From Jannaschia sp. S6380 (lineage in GTDB: Bacteria > Pseudomonadota > Alphaproteobacteria > Rhodobacterales > Rhodobacteraceae), in NCBI RefSeq assembly GCF_023015695.1, contig NZ_JALKAS010000001.1, positions 1,612,001 through 1,676,000 on the forward strand: a stretch of DNA of 64,000 bases, given 5' to 3'. This document shows positions 36,326 through 44,558 of the stretch, piece by piece. How positions within the stretch are numbered: the stretch's first letter is position 1; each line of letters opens with the position of its first letter. Under the pieces are notes generated by a model that searched no databases, was not told where the DNA came from, and saw only the letters and a list, made by a program, of their open reading frames with translations. The position numbers and the translations under genes were made by a program.

Positions 36326-37078
36326 ATGACTGCATACCAGCGGCTCCCTTCCGCCGACTTCAGCCCAATTCCAGGATCCTCGGCGTCCGACGACGAACGT
36401 GCGTGCGCCCATTACGACCTGGCCTGGATCGGGCCGAACGGTCGCGCCACATGGGACAGCCGTCGCCTGCCGGCCACGCCGCAGATCGACGCGGCCGTGT
36501 CCAGCTTTGCCCGGGGCGCGATGCTGCAGGGCATCCGCGGCCCGATCGCGATCGAGGATCTCGTTCCCGGCGACCGGGTGTCCGTCCGGGGCGGGGGCAC
36601 CGCGCAGATCGACTGGATCGGCGCGCGCAGCTATCGCGCCGGGGGCGATCGTCCCACCTTCTTTCGCGTCGCGGCGCATGCCTTCGGCGGCAGCGGCCCG
36701 CTGCAGCATGTCGTGCTGGGCGCGGATGCGCATGTGCTGATCGAACACATCCGCTGCCACGAGCTGGTCGGCGGGCCGGTTGCCTTCGCCCCCGTCGCCG
36801 CCTTCGAGGATGGGCACGCCGTCACCGCCATCGTCCCGCCCGGAGAGGTGACGACCTACGGCATCGCCTGCGCCGGGCAGGAAGCGGTGCTGGCGGCGGG
36901 CCTGCCGGTCGAGAGCTATCATCCCGCGCGGGCGACGGCGCAAAGCCTGACGCGGACGGTCCTGTCGGACATGGCGCGCCTGTTTCCGCAAACGGCCGGC
37001 GGCATGGGGTTCGGCGCGCCGCGCATTCCCTACCTGACCTTCGCCGAGGCGCAGGGACTGGCCGTAAGCGGCATCTGA
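36326..37078 (+). CDS. Hint-domain protein with the usual cysteine replaced
   Basis: This 250-residue protein has a Hint (Hedgehog/intein, Hint_2-type) module. FARGAMLQGIRGPIAIEDLVPGDRVSV is the opening block, and QHVVLGADAHVLIEH is the histidine-containing block. The family usually begins this block with Cys-Phe; here Ser60 stands at the cysteine position, so self-cleavage in the normal way is doubtful. Such proteins are common in the Rhodobacteraceae, often in large surface or calcium-binding proteins, but here there is no RTX repeat. The start was placed at MTAYQRLPSADF; a longer start is possible. It is divergent from the sulfotransferase gene. Confidence 0.75.
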   Translation: MTAYQRLPSADFSPIPGSSASDDERACAHYDLAWIGPNGRATWDSRRLPATPQIDAAVSSFARGAMLQGIRGPIAIEDLVPGDRVSVRGGGTAQIDWIGARSYRAGGDRPTFFRVAAHAFGGSGPLQHVVLGADAHVLIEHIRCHELVGGPVAFAPVAAFEDGHAVTAIVPPGEVTTYGIACAGQEAVLAAGLPVESYHPARATAQSLTRTVLSDMARLFPQTAGGMGFGAPRIPYLTFAEAQGLAVSGI

Positions 37079-37142
37079 CGGCGGGCTGGACGGCGGAGAC
37101 GGGCGCGATAGACAGGGCCATCCGTCATCGAAGGCCATCCTA

Positions 37143-38015
37143 ATGCAGATCGTTACCGCCCTGTCCCAGATCTCCGACCGCTACGAGGCGCTGTTCGTCG
37201 ACCTCTGGGGGTGCGTCCACGACGGCGTGCGGGCCATCCCCGGCGCGGTCGAGGCGCTGACGGCCTATCGCGACAAGGGCGGCAAGGTCATCCTGGTGAC
37301 GAACTCTCCCCGGCCCCGCGCCGGCGTGGCGCGGCAACTGGTGGGCTTCGGCGTACCCGAAACGGCCTATGACGACATCGCCACCTCGGGCGATTCGGCG
37401 CGGCTGGCGATGTTCGATGGGATCGTGGGCCGCCGCGTCTGGCATCTGGGCCCGCCGCATGACGCCGGCTTTTTCGAGCCGCCCTCGATCCTGTCCGATC
37501 CGGCCCCGATAGAACGCGTGTCGTTGGACCAGGCCGAGGGTATCGTCTGCACCGGGCCCTTCGATCCGTCGGCCGACCCGGGAACGCTCCGCCCGGAATT
37601 GCTGGCGGCGAAGACCCGCGGGATGAAGCTGCTCTGCGCCAACCCCGATATCGTGGTGGACCGTGGCGAGGTTCGCGAATGGTGCGCCGGCGCCATCGCG
37701 GCACTCTATACCGAGATGGGGGGCGAAAGCCTCTATTTCGGCAAGCCGCACCCCCCGATCTACGACTTGGCCCGCCGTCGCCTGGCCCGGATCGCGGACA
37801 TCCCCGACCACGCGATCCTTGCCATCGGAGACGGGCCTGCGACCGACGCCGCCGGTGCGATGGGCGAGGATCTGGACCTGCTGTTCATCTCCGGCGGGCT
37901 TGGCGCGGCCGAGACGGGCACCGTTCGCGGCGGCGACCCGGACCCGGGGAAGCTGGATCGCTGGCTGGGCGAGGTCGGCATCGAGGCGACCTATGTCATC
38001 GGGACGTTGCGGTAA
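37143..38015 (+). CDS. TIGR01459 family HAD-type hydrolase
   Basis: This 290-residue HAD phosphatase has motif I FVDLWGCVHDG (the nucleophile Asp is replaced by a DLWG pattern characteristic of the subfamily). It also has VTNSPRPRAGV (motif II), FGKPHPPIYDLA (motif III Lys) and AIGDGPATDAAGAMGEDLDLLFI (motif IV). It belongs to the NagD-like class IIA HAD proteins typical of alphaproteobacteria. The substrate is unknown. The next gene is MaoC, possibly with its own promoter in the AT-rich gap. Confidence 0.88.
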   Translation: MQIVTALSQISDRYEALFVDLWGCVHDGVRAIPGAVEALTAYRDKGGKVILVTNSPRPRAGVARQLVGFGVPETAYDDIATSGDSARLAMFDGIVGRRVWHLGPPHDAGFFEPPSILSDPAPIERVSLDQAEGIVCTGPFDPSADPGTLRPELLAAKTRGMKLLCANPDIVVDRGEVREWCAGAIAALYTEMGGESLYFGKPHPPIYDLARRRLARIADIPDHAILAIGDGPATDAAGAMGEDLDLLFISGGLGAAETGTVRGGDPDPGKLDRWLGEVGIEATYVIGTLR

Positions 38016-38063
38016 CATTCAATAACGCCGCACCACTGGGTTAAAACATAATTGCCTCGACAC

Positions 38064-38091
38064 TTGCCGCAATGCGGCATTTCCGTTAGGT
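38064..38091 (+). promoter_or_regulatory. Putative maoC promoter covered by a palindrome
   Basis: TTGCCG (38064-38069), 16 bases, TTAGGT (38086-38091). The palindrome TGCCGCAATGCGGCA (38065-38079, 6-bp arms) overlaps the -35 box and spacer, as a repressor site would. AAGGA precedes the ATG at 38121. Confidence 0.45.
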
Positions 38092-38120
38092 CTTCCGGCA
38101 TGCCTGCCGAAGGACCCGTC

Positions 38121-38564
38121 ATGTTGGACAATGCCCCCCGCGGAACGATCTGTATCGAGGATCTGGAAATCGGGATGACCCGATCCCTGCGCAAGACGGT
38201 CACGGACCGGGATATCGAACTGTTCGCCGAGGTCTCGACCGACCGCAATCCGGTCCATCTCGACGACGCCTATGCACAGGACACCATATTCGAGGGACGC
38301 ATCGCGCATGGCATGCTGACCGCGGGCCTGATCTCGGCCGTGATCGGCGAGCAGCTTCCGGGGCATGGCACGGTCTATCTGGGGCAGACCCTCACGTTCC
38401 TCGGCCCGGTGCGGCCCGGTGATACGGTCGAGGCGGTGGTGACCGTCACCGATCTCGACCTGGCCAAGCGGCGGGTGACCATGGCGACCCATTGCGCGAT
38501 CGAGGGCAAGAAGGTCCTGCGCGGCGAGGCGGTCGTGCTGGCGCCATCGCGCAAGTTCGACTGA
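38121..38564 (+). CDS. MaoC-like (R)-specific enoyl-CoA hydratase
   Basis: This 147-residue hot-dog fold hydratase has the catalytic Asp/His segment VSTDRNPVHLDDAYAQDTIFEGRIAHGMLTAGLIS. VYLGQTLTFLGPVRPGDTVEA follows. MaoC/PhaJ-type enzymes make (R)-3-hydroxyacyl-CoA, a precursor for polyhydroxyalkanoate, or act in other CoA pathways. The start at 38121 has AAGGA 8 bases upstream; longer starts exist at 38100 and 38052. The promoter carries a palindrome. Link to PHA synthesis is plausible since phaA/phaB lie in the same window but 23 kb away. Confidence 0.85.
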   Translation: MLDNAPRGTICIEDLEIGMTRSLRKTVTDRDIELFAEVSTDRNPVHLDDAYAQDTIFEGRIAHGMLTAGLISAVIGEQLPGHGTVYLGQTLTFLGPVRPGDTVEAVVTVTDLDLAKRRVTMATHCAIEGKKVLRGEAVVLAPSRKFD

Positions 38565-38589
38565 CCCGCGCACCCGCGCCTCAGCCGTC

Positions 38590-38617
38590 TTGCGCCCCCT
38601 TCGGCCACGGGCTAGCC
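38590..38617 (+). promoter_or_regulatory. Putative ribF promoter, possibly leaderless
   Basis: TTGCGC (38590-38595), 16 bases, CTAGCC (38612-38617). The ATG at 38625 lies about 8 bases past the -10 box without an SD between, again suggesting a leaderless message. Confidence 0.35.
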
Positions 38618-38624
38618 CGTGGCG

Positions 38625-39545
38625 ATGCGGATCTACCGGGATCATAGCGACATTCCCGCCGAAGCGCGCGGCGCCTCGGCCGCGCTCGGCAATTTCGACG
38701 GGCTGCATCTCGGCCATCAGGGGGTCATCGACCTGGCCCGCTGCCCGGGCGCCCCACTCGCCGTCATCACCTTCGAGCCGCACCCCCGCGAGGTCTTCGC
38801 ACCCGAGGCGCCGCCGTTCCGGCTGATGTCGCCGGCGGCAAAGGCAAGCCGGCTGGCCAAACTGGGCGTGGACATCCTGTTCGAGCTGCCCTTCGAACGC
38901 ATCGCCCCCCTTTCGGCGGAGGCGTTCATGTCGGACGTCCTGGCGGACGCGCTGGATCTTTCACATGTCGTGGTGGGTCGCGATTTCCGTTTCGGCAAGG
39001 GTCGCTCCGGTGACGCGGACTTGCTTCGCGCGGGCGGGGCACGGCACGGGTTCGAGGTCACGTTGGCCAGCCTGATCGGGGGGGAGGCGCCGGTCTCCTC
39101 CACCGCGATCCGCGCGGCGCTGACCCAAGGCCGACCACGCGATGCGGGCCGAATGCTCGGGCATTGGCACCGGATCGAGGGGCCCGTCCTGCACGGCGAA
39201 AAGCGCGGACGCGACCTGGGCTATCCGACCGCGAATCTGTCCGTCGACGGGCTGCACCTGCCGAAGCTGGGCGTCTATGCCGTGATCGTCGACATCCTGG
39301 ACGGGCCGCATGCGGGGCGCCGCCACGGCGTCGCATCCCTCGGCGTGCGACCGATGTTCGGAGAGAACGCGCCGAACCTCGAGACGCATCTCTTCGACTT
39401 CGCGGGCGACCTCTACGGCGTGCCGATCTCGGTGGCGCTGGTCGAGTACTTGCGCCCCGAACAATCCTTCGACGGGCTAGCGGCGCTGATCGCCCAGATG
39501 GATGCCGACAGCGCGCAGGCGCGGGCCGTTCTCGATGCGCTCTGA
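38625..39545 (+). CDS. ribF: Bifunctional riboflavin kinase / FAD synthetase
   Basis: RibF (306 residues) phosphorylates riboflavin to FMN and adenylates it to FAD. The N-terminal FAD synthetase has LGNFDGLHLGHQ and VVGRDFRFGKGRSGD; SSTAIR(A) lies mid-protein. The C-terminal kinase has GRDLGYPTANL, LGVRPMFG and VEYLRPEQ with FDGLAALI. An in-frame GTG at 38619 was rejected, as it falls inside the presumed -10 box. The end overlaps the YcgN start by 11 bases. Confidence 0.95.
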   Translation: MRIYRDHSDIPAEARGASAALGNFDGLHLGHQGVIDLARCPGAPLAVITFEPHPREVFAPEAPPFRLMSPAAKASRLAKLGVDILFELPFERIAPLSAEAFMSDVLADALDLSHVVVGRDFRFGKGRSGDADLLRAGGARHGFEVTLASLIGGEAPVSSTAIRAALTQGRPRDAGRMLGHWHRIEGPVLHGEKRGRDLGYPTANLSVDGLHLPKLGVYAVIVDILDGPHAGRRHGVASLGVRPMFGENAPNLETHLFDFAGDLYGVPISVALVEYLRPEQSFDGLAALIAQMDADSAQARAVLDAL

Positions 39546-40014
39546 TCCGATCGACCGCGACGGATTGCGCGACCGTTTCTGGGAACGCGGCCTCGCCGAC
39601 CTGACTCCGAAGGAATGGGAGGCGCTGTGCGATGGATGCGGCAAATGCTGCCTCAACAAGCTGGAGGACGAGGAAACGGGCGAGGTCGCCCTGACCCGCG
39701 TCGCGTGCCGGCTGTTCGACGACGGCACCTGCCGCTGCGGCCGCTACGAAACCAGGCTGTCCTTCGTGCCGGAATGCGTCGTGCTGACCCCGGCGACGTT
39801 GCCGGACGCGGCCTATTTCATGCCCGAGACCTGCGCCTATCGCCGTCTTCACGAAGGACGGCGCCTGCCCCATTGGCATCCGCTTCTGACCGGCGACCCG
39901 ATGTCGCCGCACGACGCCGGCGCCTCGCTGATGGACGAGACCGTCAACGAGGTCACGATCGCCGAGGACGATTGGGAGGCTTTCCTGATCGACGAGCCGA
40001 CCGGGGGGGCCTGA
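39535..40014 (+). CDS. UPF0260/YcgN family cysteine-cluster protein
   Basis: This 159-residue protein has conserved cysteines in CDGCGKCCLNKLED, CRLFDDGTCRCGRYE and PECVVLTP, plus ETCAYRRLHEGRRLPHWHPLLTGDP. These are the family hallmarks and suggest binding of iron or zinc. Function is unknown. The ATG lies inside the end of ribF, and the next gene follows 4 bases after the stop, so the three are likely co-translated. Confidence 0.9.
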   Translation: MRSDPIDRDGLRDRFWERGLADLTPKEWEALCDGCGKCCLNKLEDEETGEVALTRVACRLFDDGTCRCGRYETRLSFVPECVVLTPATLPDAAYFMPETCAYRRLHEGRRLPHWHPLLTGDPMSPHDAGASLMDETVNEVTIAEDDWEAFLIDEPTGGA

Positions 40015-40018
40015 GGAC

Positions 40019-41050
40019 ATGTCGGATCCGGGTCTGAACTTCGCCTCCGACAACGCGGCCCCGGTGGCCGCACCGATCATGGAAGCGCTCGTCGCCGCCA
40101 ATACCGGTCCCGCGATGCCCTATGGCGCCGACCCCTGGATGCCGCAGGTTCGCGACCGCTTGCGCGACCTGTTCGCCTGGCCCGAGGCGGAGGTGCTGCT
40201 GGTGGCGACCGGCACCGGGGCGAATGCCTTGGCCCTGGCTGGCCTGGTCGCGCCCTGGCAGACGATCTTCGCCCACCGGATCAGTCATATCGAGGAGGAC
40301 GAATGCGCGGCGCCCGAGTTCTACACCGGCGGTGCCAAGCTGACGCTGGTCGAGGGCGCGCATGGGCGGATGTCGCCGGACACGCTGCGCGCGGCCATGG
40401 CGCCGGTCGGGGCGAAGGGCGTGCACGGCGTCCAACTCGGCGCCCTGAGCCTGACGAACGTGACCGAGGCGGGCACGCTCTATACCGTCGAGGAAATGCG
40501 CGCGCTGACGGATATCGCGCGCGCGGCCGGGATGCCGCGCCATCTCGATGGCGCGCGCCTCGCCAATGCCTGCGTGGCGCTGGACCGGGACGTGGCCGAC
40601 ATGGTGCAGGGTTTCGACGTCGTCAGTTTCGGTGGAACCAAGAACGGCTGCATGGCCGTCGAGGCGATCGTGCTCAAGGACGGCGCCCGGTATCAGGAGA
40701 TGCAGTTCCGTCGCAAGCGCGGGGCGCAGCTCTGGTCCAAGCACCGGTACCTGTCGGCCCAGATGCTGGCCTATCTCCGGGACGATCTATGGCTAGTCAA
40801 CGCGCGCCGCGCGAACGACGCGGCCCGACATCTGGCGAATGGATTGCGGGCGATCGGCGCCGAGATGGTTCACGAACCGCAGGCAAACATGATCTTCTGC
40901 CGCCTGCCCCGCACGGTGCATGACCGCGCCCGGACACAGGCCGCCTATTACATGATGGAGGAGTCCGATCGGCCGCTCTGCCGGTTCGTCTGCGACTTCA
41001 CCAAGACCGATGTGGAGGTCGAGGCGCTGCTGGCGTTGATGCGGGGCTGA
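40019..41050 (+). CDS. Threonine aldolase family PLP enzyme
   Basis: This 343-residue fold-type I PLP enzyme of the L-threonine aldolase/beta-eliminating lyase group splits threonine or related beta-hydroxy amino acids into glycine and an aldehyde. FASDNAAPVAAPIMEAL opens the family pattern, PRHLDGARLANACVAL holds the PLP aspartate, and the PLP lysine is in FGGTKNGCMAVEA. It is the last gene of ribF-ycgN-ltaE-like and converges on the UbiK gene. Confidence 0.88.
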   Translation: MSDPGLNFASDNAAPVAAPIMEALVAANTGPAMPYGADPWMPQVRDRLRDLFAWPEAEVLLVATGTGANALALAGLVAPWQTIFAHRISHIEEDECAAPEFYTGGAKLTLVEGAHGRMSPDTLRAAMAPVGAKGVHGVQLGALSLTNVTEAGTLYTVEEMRALTDIARAAGMPRHLDGARLANACVALDRDVADMVQGFDVVSFGGTKNGCMAVEAIVLKDGARYQEMQFRRKRGAQLWSKHRYLSAQMLAYLRDDLWLVNARRANDAARHLANGLRAIGAEMVHEPQANMIFCRLPRTVHDRARTQAAYYMMEESDRPLCRFVCDFTKTDVEVEALLALMRG

Positions 41051-41096
41051 TGCCCCCATCCGCCTTGGAGCGCATACCCCTCCCCGGAAGGGTCCT

Positions 41097-41342
41097 CTAC
41101 TTCGCCCCGCCATCCATGGCGTCGAGCCGCGCCTTGAGCGCCTCGTTCTCCTCGCGCGCCTTCTGGGCCATCGCGCGGACGGCGTCGAACTCCTCGCGGG
41201 TGACGAAATCGCGGTCCGCCATCCAGCGGTCCAGCATCGACTTCATCGCCGTCTCTGCCTCGGTTCGGGCGCCTTGGGCCACGCCCATCGCATTGGTCAT
41301 CAACTGGCCGATATCGTCCATGAAACGGTTGCGGGTCTGCAT
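41097..41342 (-). CDS. UbiK-like accessory factor (BMFP/YqiC family)
   Basis: This small helical protein has 81 residues: FMDDIGQLMTNAMGVAQGARTEAETAMKSMLDRWMADRDFVTREEFDAVRAMAQKAREENEALKARL. The amphipathic N-terminal helix and C-terminal coiled coil are typical of the UbiK/BMFP group, which assists ubiquinone synthesis at the membrane. It is divergent from lgt, as in many Rhodobacteraceae. Confidence 0.85.
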   Translation of the reverse strand: MQTRNRFMDDIGQLMTNAMGVAQGARTEAETAMKSMLDRWMADRDFVTREEFDAVRAMAQKAREENEALKARLDAMDGGAK

Positions 41343-41437
41343 CTTCGGGGCCTCCGGGCTGTTCGCATTCCATATGGGGCGCCGGGCGCAGGACCTCAAG
41401 GTTGACCCCCCCGTGGGCTGCGGGCATTGCAGGCGGC

Positions 41438-42337
41438 ATGATCTTCCTGCACGCCCATGCCCTGACGTTTCCCGATATCTCGCCCGATATCTTCCGCATC
41501 TCGCTGGGCGGGCTCGAGATCGCGCCGAAATGGTACGCCGCGGCCTACATCCTCGGGATTGTCGGCGGCTGGCTGATGGCGCGCTGGGCGGCGCCGCGCG
41601 GGACGCTCTGGCCCGGCGGCAAGCCGCTGGCGACGCGCCAGCAGATCGAGGACATCATGACATGGGTCACGCTCGGCATCGTTCTGGGCGGGCGGCTGGG
41701 CTATGTCCTGTTCTATCAGCCCGAATACTACCTGAGCCGGCCGCACGAGATCCTGTATCTCTGGCAAGGCGGCATGTCCTTCCACGGCGGGATGATCGCG
41801 ACCGGCCTGGCGGTGATCGTCTATGCGATGCGCCGGGGGATCCCGATCCGGTCGCTGCTGGACCTTGCCGCCCTGTGCACGCCGCTGGGCCTCGGCCTGG
41901 GTCGGGTCGCCAACTTCGTCAATGCCGAGCTGTGGGGCCGGCCGTCCGACGCACCCTGGGCCGTGATCTTCCCGGGCGGCGCGGCGCAGGCCTGCGCCAA
42001 CGTGGGCGAGTTCTGCGCCCGCCACCCGAGCCAGCTCTACGAAGCGATTCTGGAGGGGCTGTTCCTGCTGGTCGTCCTTTGGGCCATCGCGTTGCGCGGC
42101 GGGCTCAGGATCCCCGGCATGATCTGCGGCCTCTTCCTCGCAGGCTATGGCGCCGCGCGCATCTTCGTGGAGTATTTCCGTCAGGCGGATGCCCAGTACA
42201 TCACCCCCGACAACCCACTGGGCCACGTCATCGGCTGGGGTGAATTCGGCCTGACGATGGGACAGGTCCTGTCGGTTCCGATGCTCGTCGTCGGTCTGGG
42301 CGCGGCGTTCCTGGCGGTGCGCGCCGCACGGGCATGA
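41438..42337 (+). CDS. lgt: Phosphatidylglycerol-prolipoprotein diacylglyceryl transferase
   Basis: Lgt (299 residues) is a seven-helix membrane enzyme that attaches diacylglycerol to lipoprotein cysteines. RAGELMSFHGG-type motif reads as WQGGMSFHGGM, and the signature GRVANFVNAELWGRPSD with the catalytic Arg/His/Asn is clear. FCARHPSQLYEAILEG and IFVEYFRQAD follow. The start MIFLHAHALTFPDISPDI is preferred over a TTG further upstream. Its stop overlaps the next start by 4 bases (ATGA). Confidence 0.95.
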   Translation: MIFLHAHALTFPDISPDIFRISLGGLEIAPKWYAAAYILGIVGGWLMARWAAPRGTLWPGGKPLATRQQIEDIMTWVTLGIVLGGRLGYVLFYQPEYYLSRPHEILYLWQGGMSFHGGMIATGLAVIVYAMRRGIPIRSLLDLAALCTPLGLGLGRVANFVNAELWGRPSDAPWAVIFPGGAAQACANVGEFCARHPSQLYEAILEGLFLLVVLWAIALRGGLRIPGMICGLFLAGYGAARIFVEYFRQADAQYITPDNPLGHVIGWGEFGLTMGQVLSVPMLVVGLGAAFLAVRAARA

Positions 42338-43386
42338 CCCTGCGCGACCATCTGCTGTCGCGCATTGCCGCGACCGGCCCGATGACCGTCGCCGACTACA
42401 TGGCCGACTGCCTGATGCACCCGACGATGGGATACTACGCGACCCGCGATCCGCTGGGCGCGGCGGGCGATTTCACGACCGCGCCCGAGATCAGCCAGAT
42501 GTTCGGCGAGTTGCTGGGGCTGTGCCTGGCCCAGGTCTGGTTGGACCAAGGACTGGGACGCGTGACGCTGGCGGAACTCGGGCCGGGGCGCGGCACGCTG
42601 ATGGCCGACGCGCTGCGTGCCATGCGCGGGGTGCCGGGACTGGCGGACGCCGTCGCGATCCATCTGGTCGAGACGTCCCCCGCCTTGCGCGACGTCCAGG
42701 CCCGGACGCTGGCGGGGCACGACGTCCAGTGGCACGACTCGGTCGATACGCTGCCCCACGGGCCGCTGCTGCTGCTGGCGAACGAGTTTCTCGACGCGCT
42801 GCCGATCCGCCAGCATGTCCGCGACGAAGGCGGATGGCGCGAGCGCCTCGTCGCGCACACCGGCGCGGATCTGACCTTCGCGCTCGGGCCAGCGACCCTT
42901 CTGCCCGAACTGTCCGACCGGGAGGATCTGCCCGTCGGGACGGTGGTGGAGCGGTGCCCGGCCCTGCCCCACATCGTCTCGGCCGTGGGGGACAGGGTCG
43001 CGCGGGGCGGGGCCGCAATCTTCGTCGATTACGGCCACTGGCGCAGCCGGGGCGACACGCTGCAGGCACTGCGCGCCCATGCGCCCGAGGATCCCCTGGC
43101 CAGCCCGGGCCAGACCGATCTGACGGCCCATGTCGATTTCGAGGCGGTGGCCCGAAACGCGGGTTTCGCGCGTGCGTCGGGCGTGGTGCCGCAGGGCGTC
43201 CTGCTGGAACGGCTGGGGATCACGGATCGGGCACGCGCGTTGGCGCGGGGAATGCAGGGCGCGGCGCTCGACGCGCATGTCGCAGCCCATCGGCGCTTGA
43301 CCGATCCGGCCGAGATGGGTGACCTATTCAAGGCCATCGCCCTCGTACCTCCGGGGGCCGCTTCGCCGCCGGGATTCGACGAATGA
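42334..43386 (+). CDS. MidA/NDUFAF7-type SAM-dependent methyltransferase
   Basis: This 350-residue class I methyltransferase of the MidA family has MTVADYMADCLMHPTMGYYATRDPLGAAGDFTTAPEISQMFGELLG at the N-terminus. The SAM-binding site is LAELGPGRGTLMADALRA, and the family's LLLLANEFLDALPIRQ follows. The eukaryotic counterpart methylates an arginine of complex I subunit NDUFS2, so a similar role in bacterial complex I is possible. It overlaps lgt and pgeF by 4 bases each. Confidence 0.92.
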   Translation: MTLRDHLLSRIAATGPMTVADYMADCLMHPTMGYYATRDPLGAAGDFTTAPEISQMFGELLGLCLAQVWLDQGLGRVTLAELGPGRGTLMADALRAMRGVPGLADAVAIHLVETSPALRDVQARTLAGHDVQWHDSVDTLPHGPLLLLANEFLDALPIRQHVRDEGGWRERLVAHTGADLTFALGPATLLPELSDREDLPVGTVVERCPALPHIVSAVGDRVARGGAAIFVDYGHWRSRGDTLQALRAHAPEDPLASPGQTDLTAHVDFEAVARNAGFARASGVVPQGVLLERLGITDRARALARGMQGAALDAHVAAHRRLTDPAEMGDLFKAIALVPPGAASPPGFDE

Positions 43387-44123
43387 CGCTGGAGATCCTA
43401 ACCTCGGACCACCTAGGCCCCGTGCGTCACGGTTTCTTCACGCGGCGCGGCGGCGCCTCCTCGGGGATCTTCGAGGGGCTGAATTGCGGCACCGGCAGCA
43501 GCGACCAGACCGAGGCGGTCGCGCTGAACCGCGCGCGCGTGGCCGAGGCGATGGGCGGGCCGCTGCACGGCGTCCACCAGGTCCATTCTGCCGAAGTCGT
43601 GGCCGCGACCGAGCCCGATGCCCACCCCCGTGCCGATGCCATCGTGACCGATCGGCCGGGCGTGGTCCTGTCGGTACTGACCGCCGACTGCCAGCCGGTG
43701 CTGCTCTACGACGACAGGGCCGGCGTGATCGGCGCGGCCCATGCCGGGTGGAAGGGCGCATTGGCCGGCGTGCTGGAAGCGACGGTCGAGGCGATGTGCG
43801 AACGCGGCGCCACGCCCGCGAACATCCGCGCCACGATCGGTCCGACCATCAGCCAGCGCGCCTATGAGGTCGGTCCCGAATTCCTGGATGCATTCCTCGC
43901 CGAAGACGAACGTGCCCCGCGCTTCTTCGCCAACGGGGCGGGCGACCGGTATCATTTCGACCTGCCGGGCTATGGCCTTTACCGCCTGCGTCACGCGGGT
44001 GTCGATGCCGAGTGGACGCGGCACTGCACCTATTCGGACGCCGCGCGGTTCTTCTCCTACCGACGCGCGACGCATGCGGGCGAAGCTGATTATGGACGTC
44101 TGATCGCGGCAATCACGCTCTGA
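43383..44123 (+). CDS. pgeF: Peptidoglycan editing factor PgeF / polyphenol oxidase family
   Basis: This 246-residue protein of the YfiH/DUF152 family has GFFTRRGGASSGIFEGLNCG, then HGVHQVHSAEVV, LTADCQPVLLYD and AAHAGWKGALAGVLEAT (Cu/Zn ligands H, C, H). TYSDAARFFSYRR is near the end. The family edits peptidoglycan precursors by removing misplaced L-serine and has been called a laccase. It ends the lgt-midA-pgeF operon, all with ATGA overlaps. Confidence 0.93.
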   Translation: MTLEILTSDHLGPVRHGFFTRRGGASSGIFEGLNCGTGSSDQTEAVALNRARVAEAMGGPLHGVHQVHSAEVVAATEPDAHPRADAIVTDRPGVVLSVLTADCQPVLLYDDRAGVIGAAHAGWKGALAGVLEATVEAMCERGATPANIRATIGPTISQRAYEVGPEFLDAFLAEDERAPRFFANGAGDRYHFDLPGYGLYRLRHAGVDAEWTRHCTYSDAARFFSYRRATHAGEADYGRLIAAITL

Positions 44124-44251
44124 CGTAAGGATTGTTTCCGTCGGCGCCCCTCGGTGGTCACAATCCGGCCCACCAAAGACCGCGAAGCCGTCCCATGGCC
44201 GCCGCCCTGACCCGCCATCCTCGTCTCGACCAGAATCGAGGAGACGCGTGA

Positions 44252-44386
44252 ATGTCCCGTCAAAGCTGGATGGACCACACCATCGAAACCGTTCGCGCGA
44301 CGGATATCGTGCTTCCCTGGACGCGCCGTCCTACCCCCGCCCCGGACCCCCGGGATCAGCCCGCCGCCGCCCGCGGCAAGGGCTAA
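44252..44386 (+). CDS. Small basic protein, 44 aa
   Basis: This short ORF begins MSRQSWMDHTIETVRATDIV and ends PAAARGKG. A good Shine-Dalgarno (GAGGAG) is about 8 bases before the ATG. The first 25 residues look ordered and amphipathic; the rest is Pro/Ala/Arg-rich and probably flexible. It lies alone after pgeF, in the 435-base gap before the opposing TPP enzyme gene. No family was recognised. It stands 128 bases past pgeF, so it may be co-transcribed with that operon. Confidence 0.5.
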   Translation: MSRQSWMDHTIETVRATDIVLPWTRRPTPAPDPRDQPAAARGKG

Positions 44387-44558
44387 GGCGCCAAGCCACG
44401 ACCGGACATGGTGGCGGGCGACCGCCTCCGGTCGGACCGGACGCGACCCCCGCTGCCACGGAGGTTGCGTCCGACGTCCTTCTGGGCGGTCCGATCGGCG
44501 GCGCGGGCAACGGCAGGCCGACCTGTCCGCCCCCGCCTCCGCCCGGCACCCGCGCGCC
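44387..44558 (+). other. GC-rich gap, no supported gene
   Basis: After the small gene the remaining 172 bases are GC-rich. Plus-strand and minus-strand frames stay open with proline- and glycine-rich runs, but nothing has an RBS or a family pattern. No terminator with a T-run was found. Confidence 0.4.
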
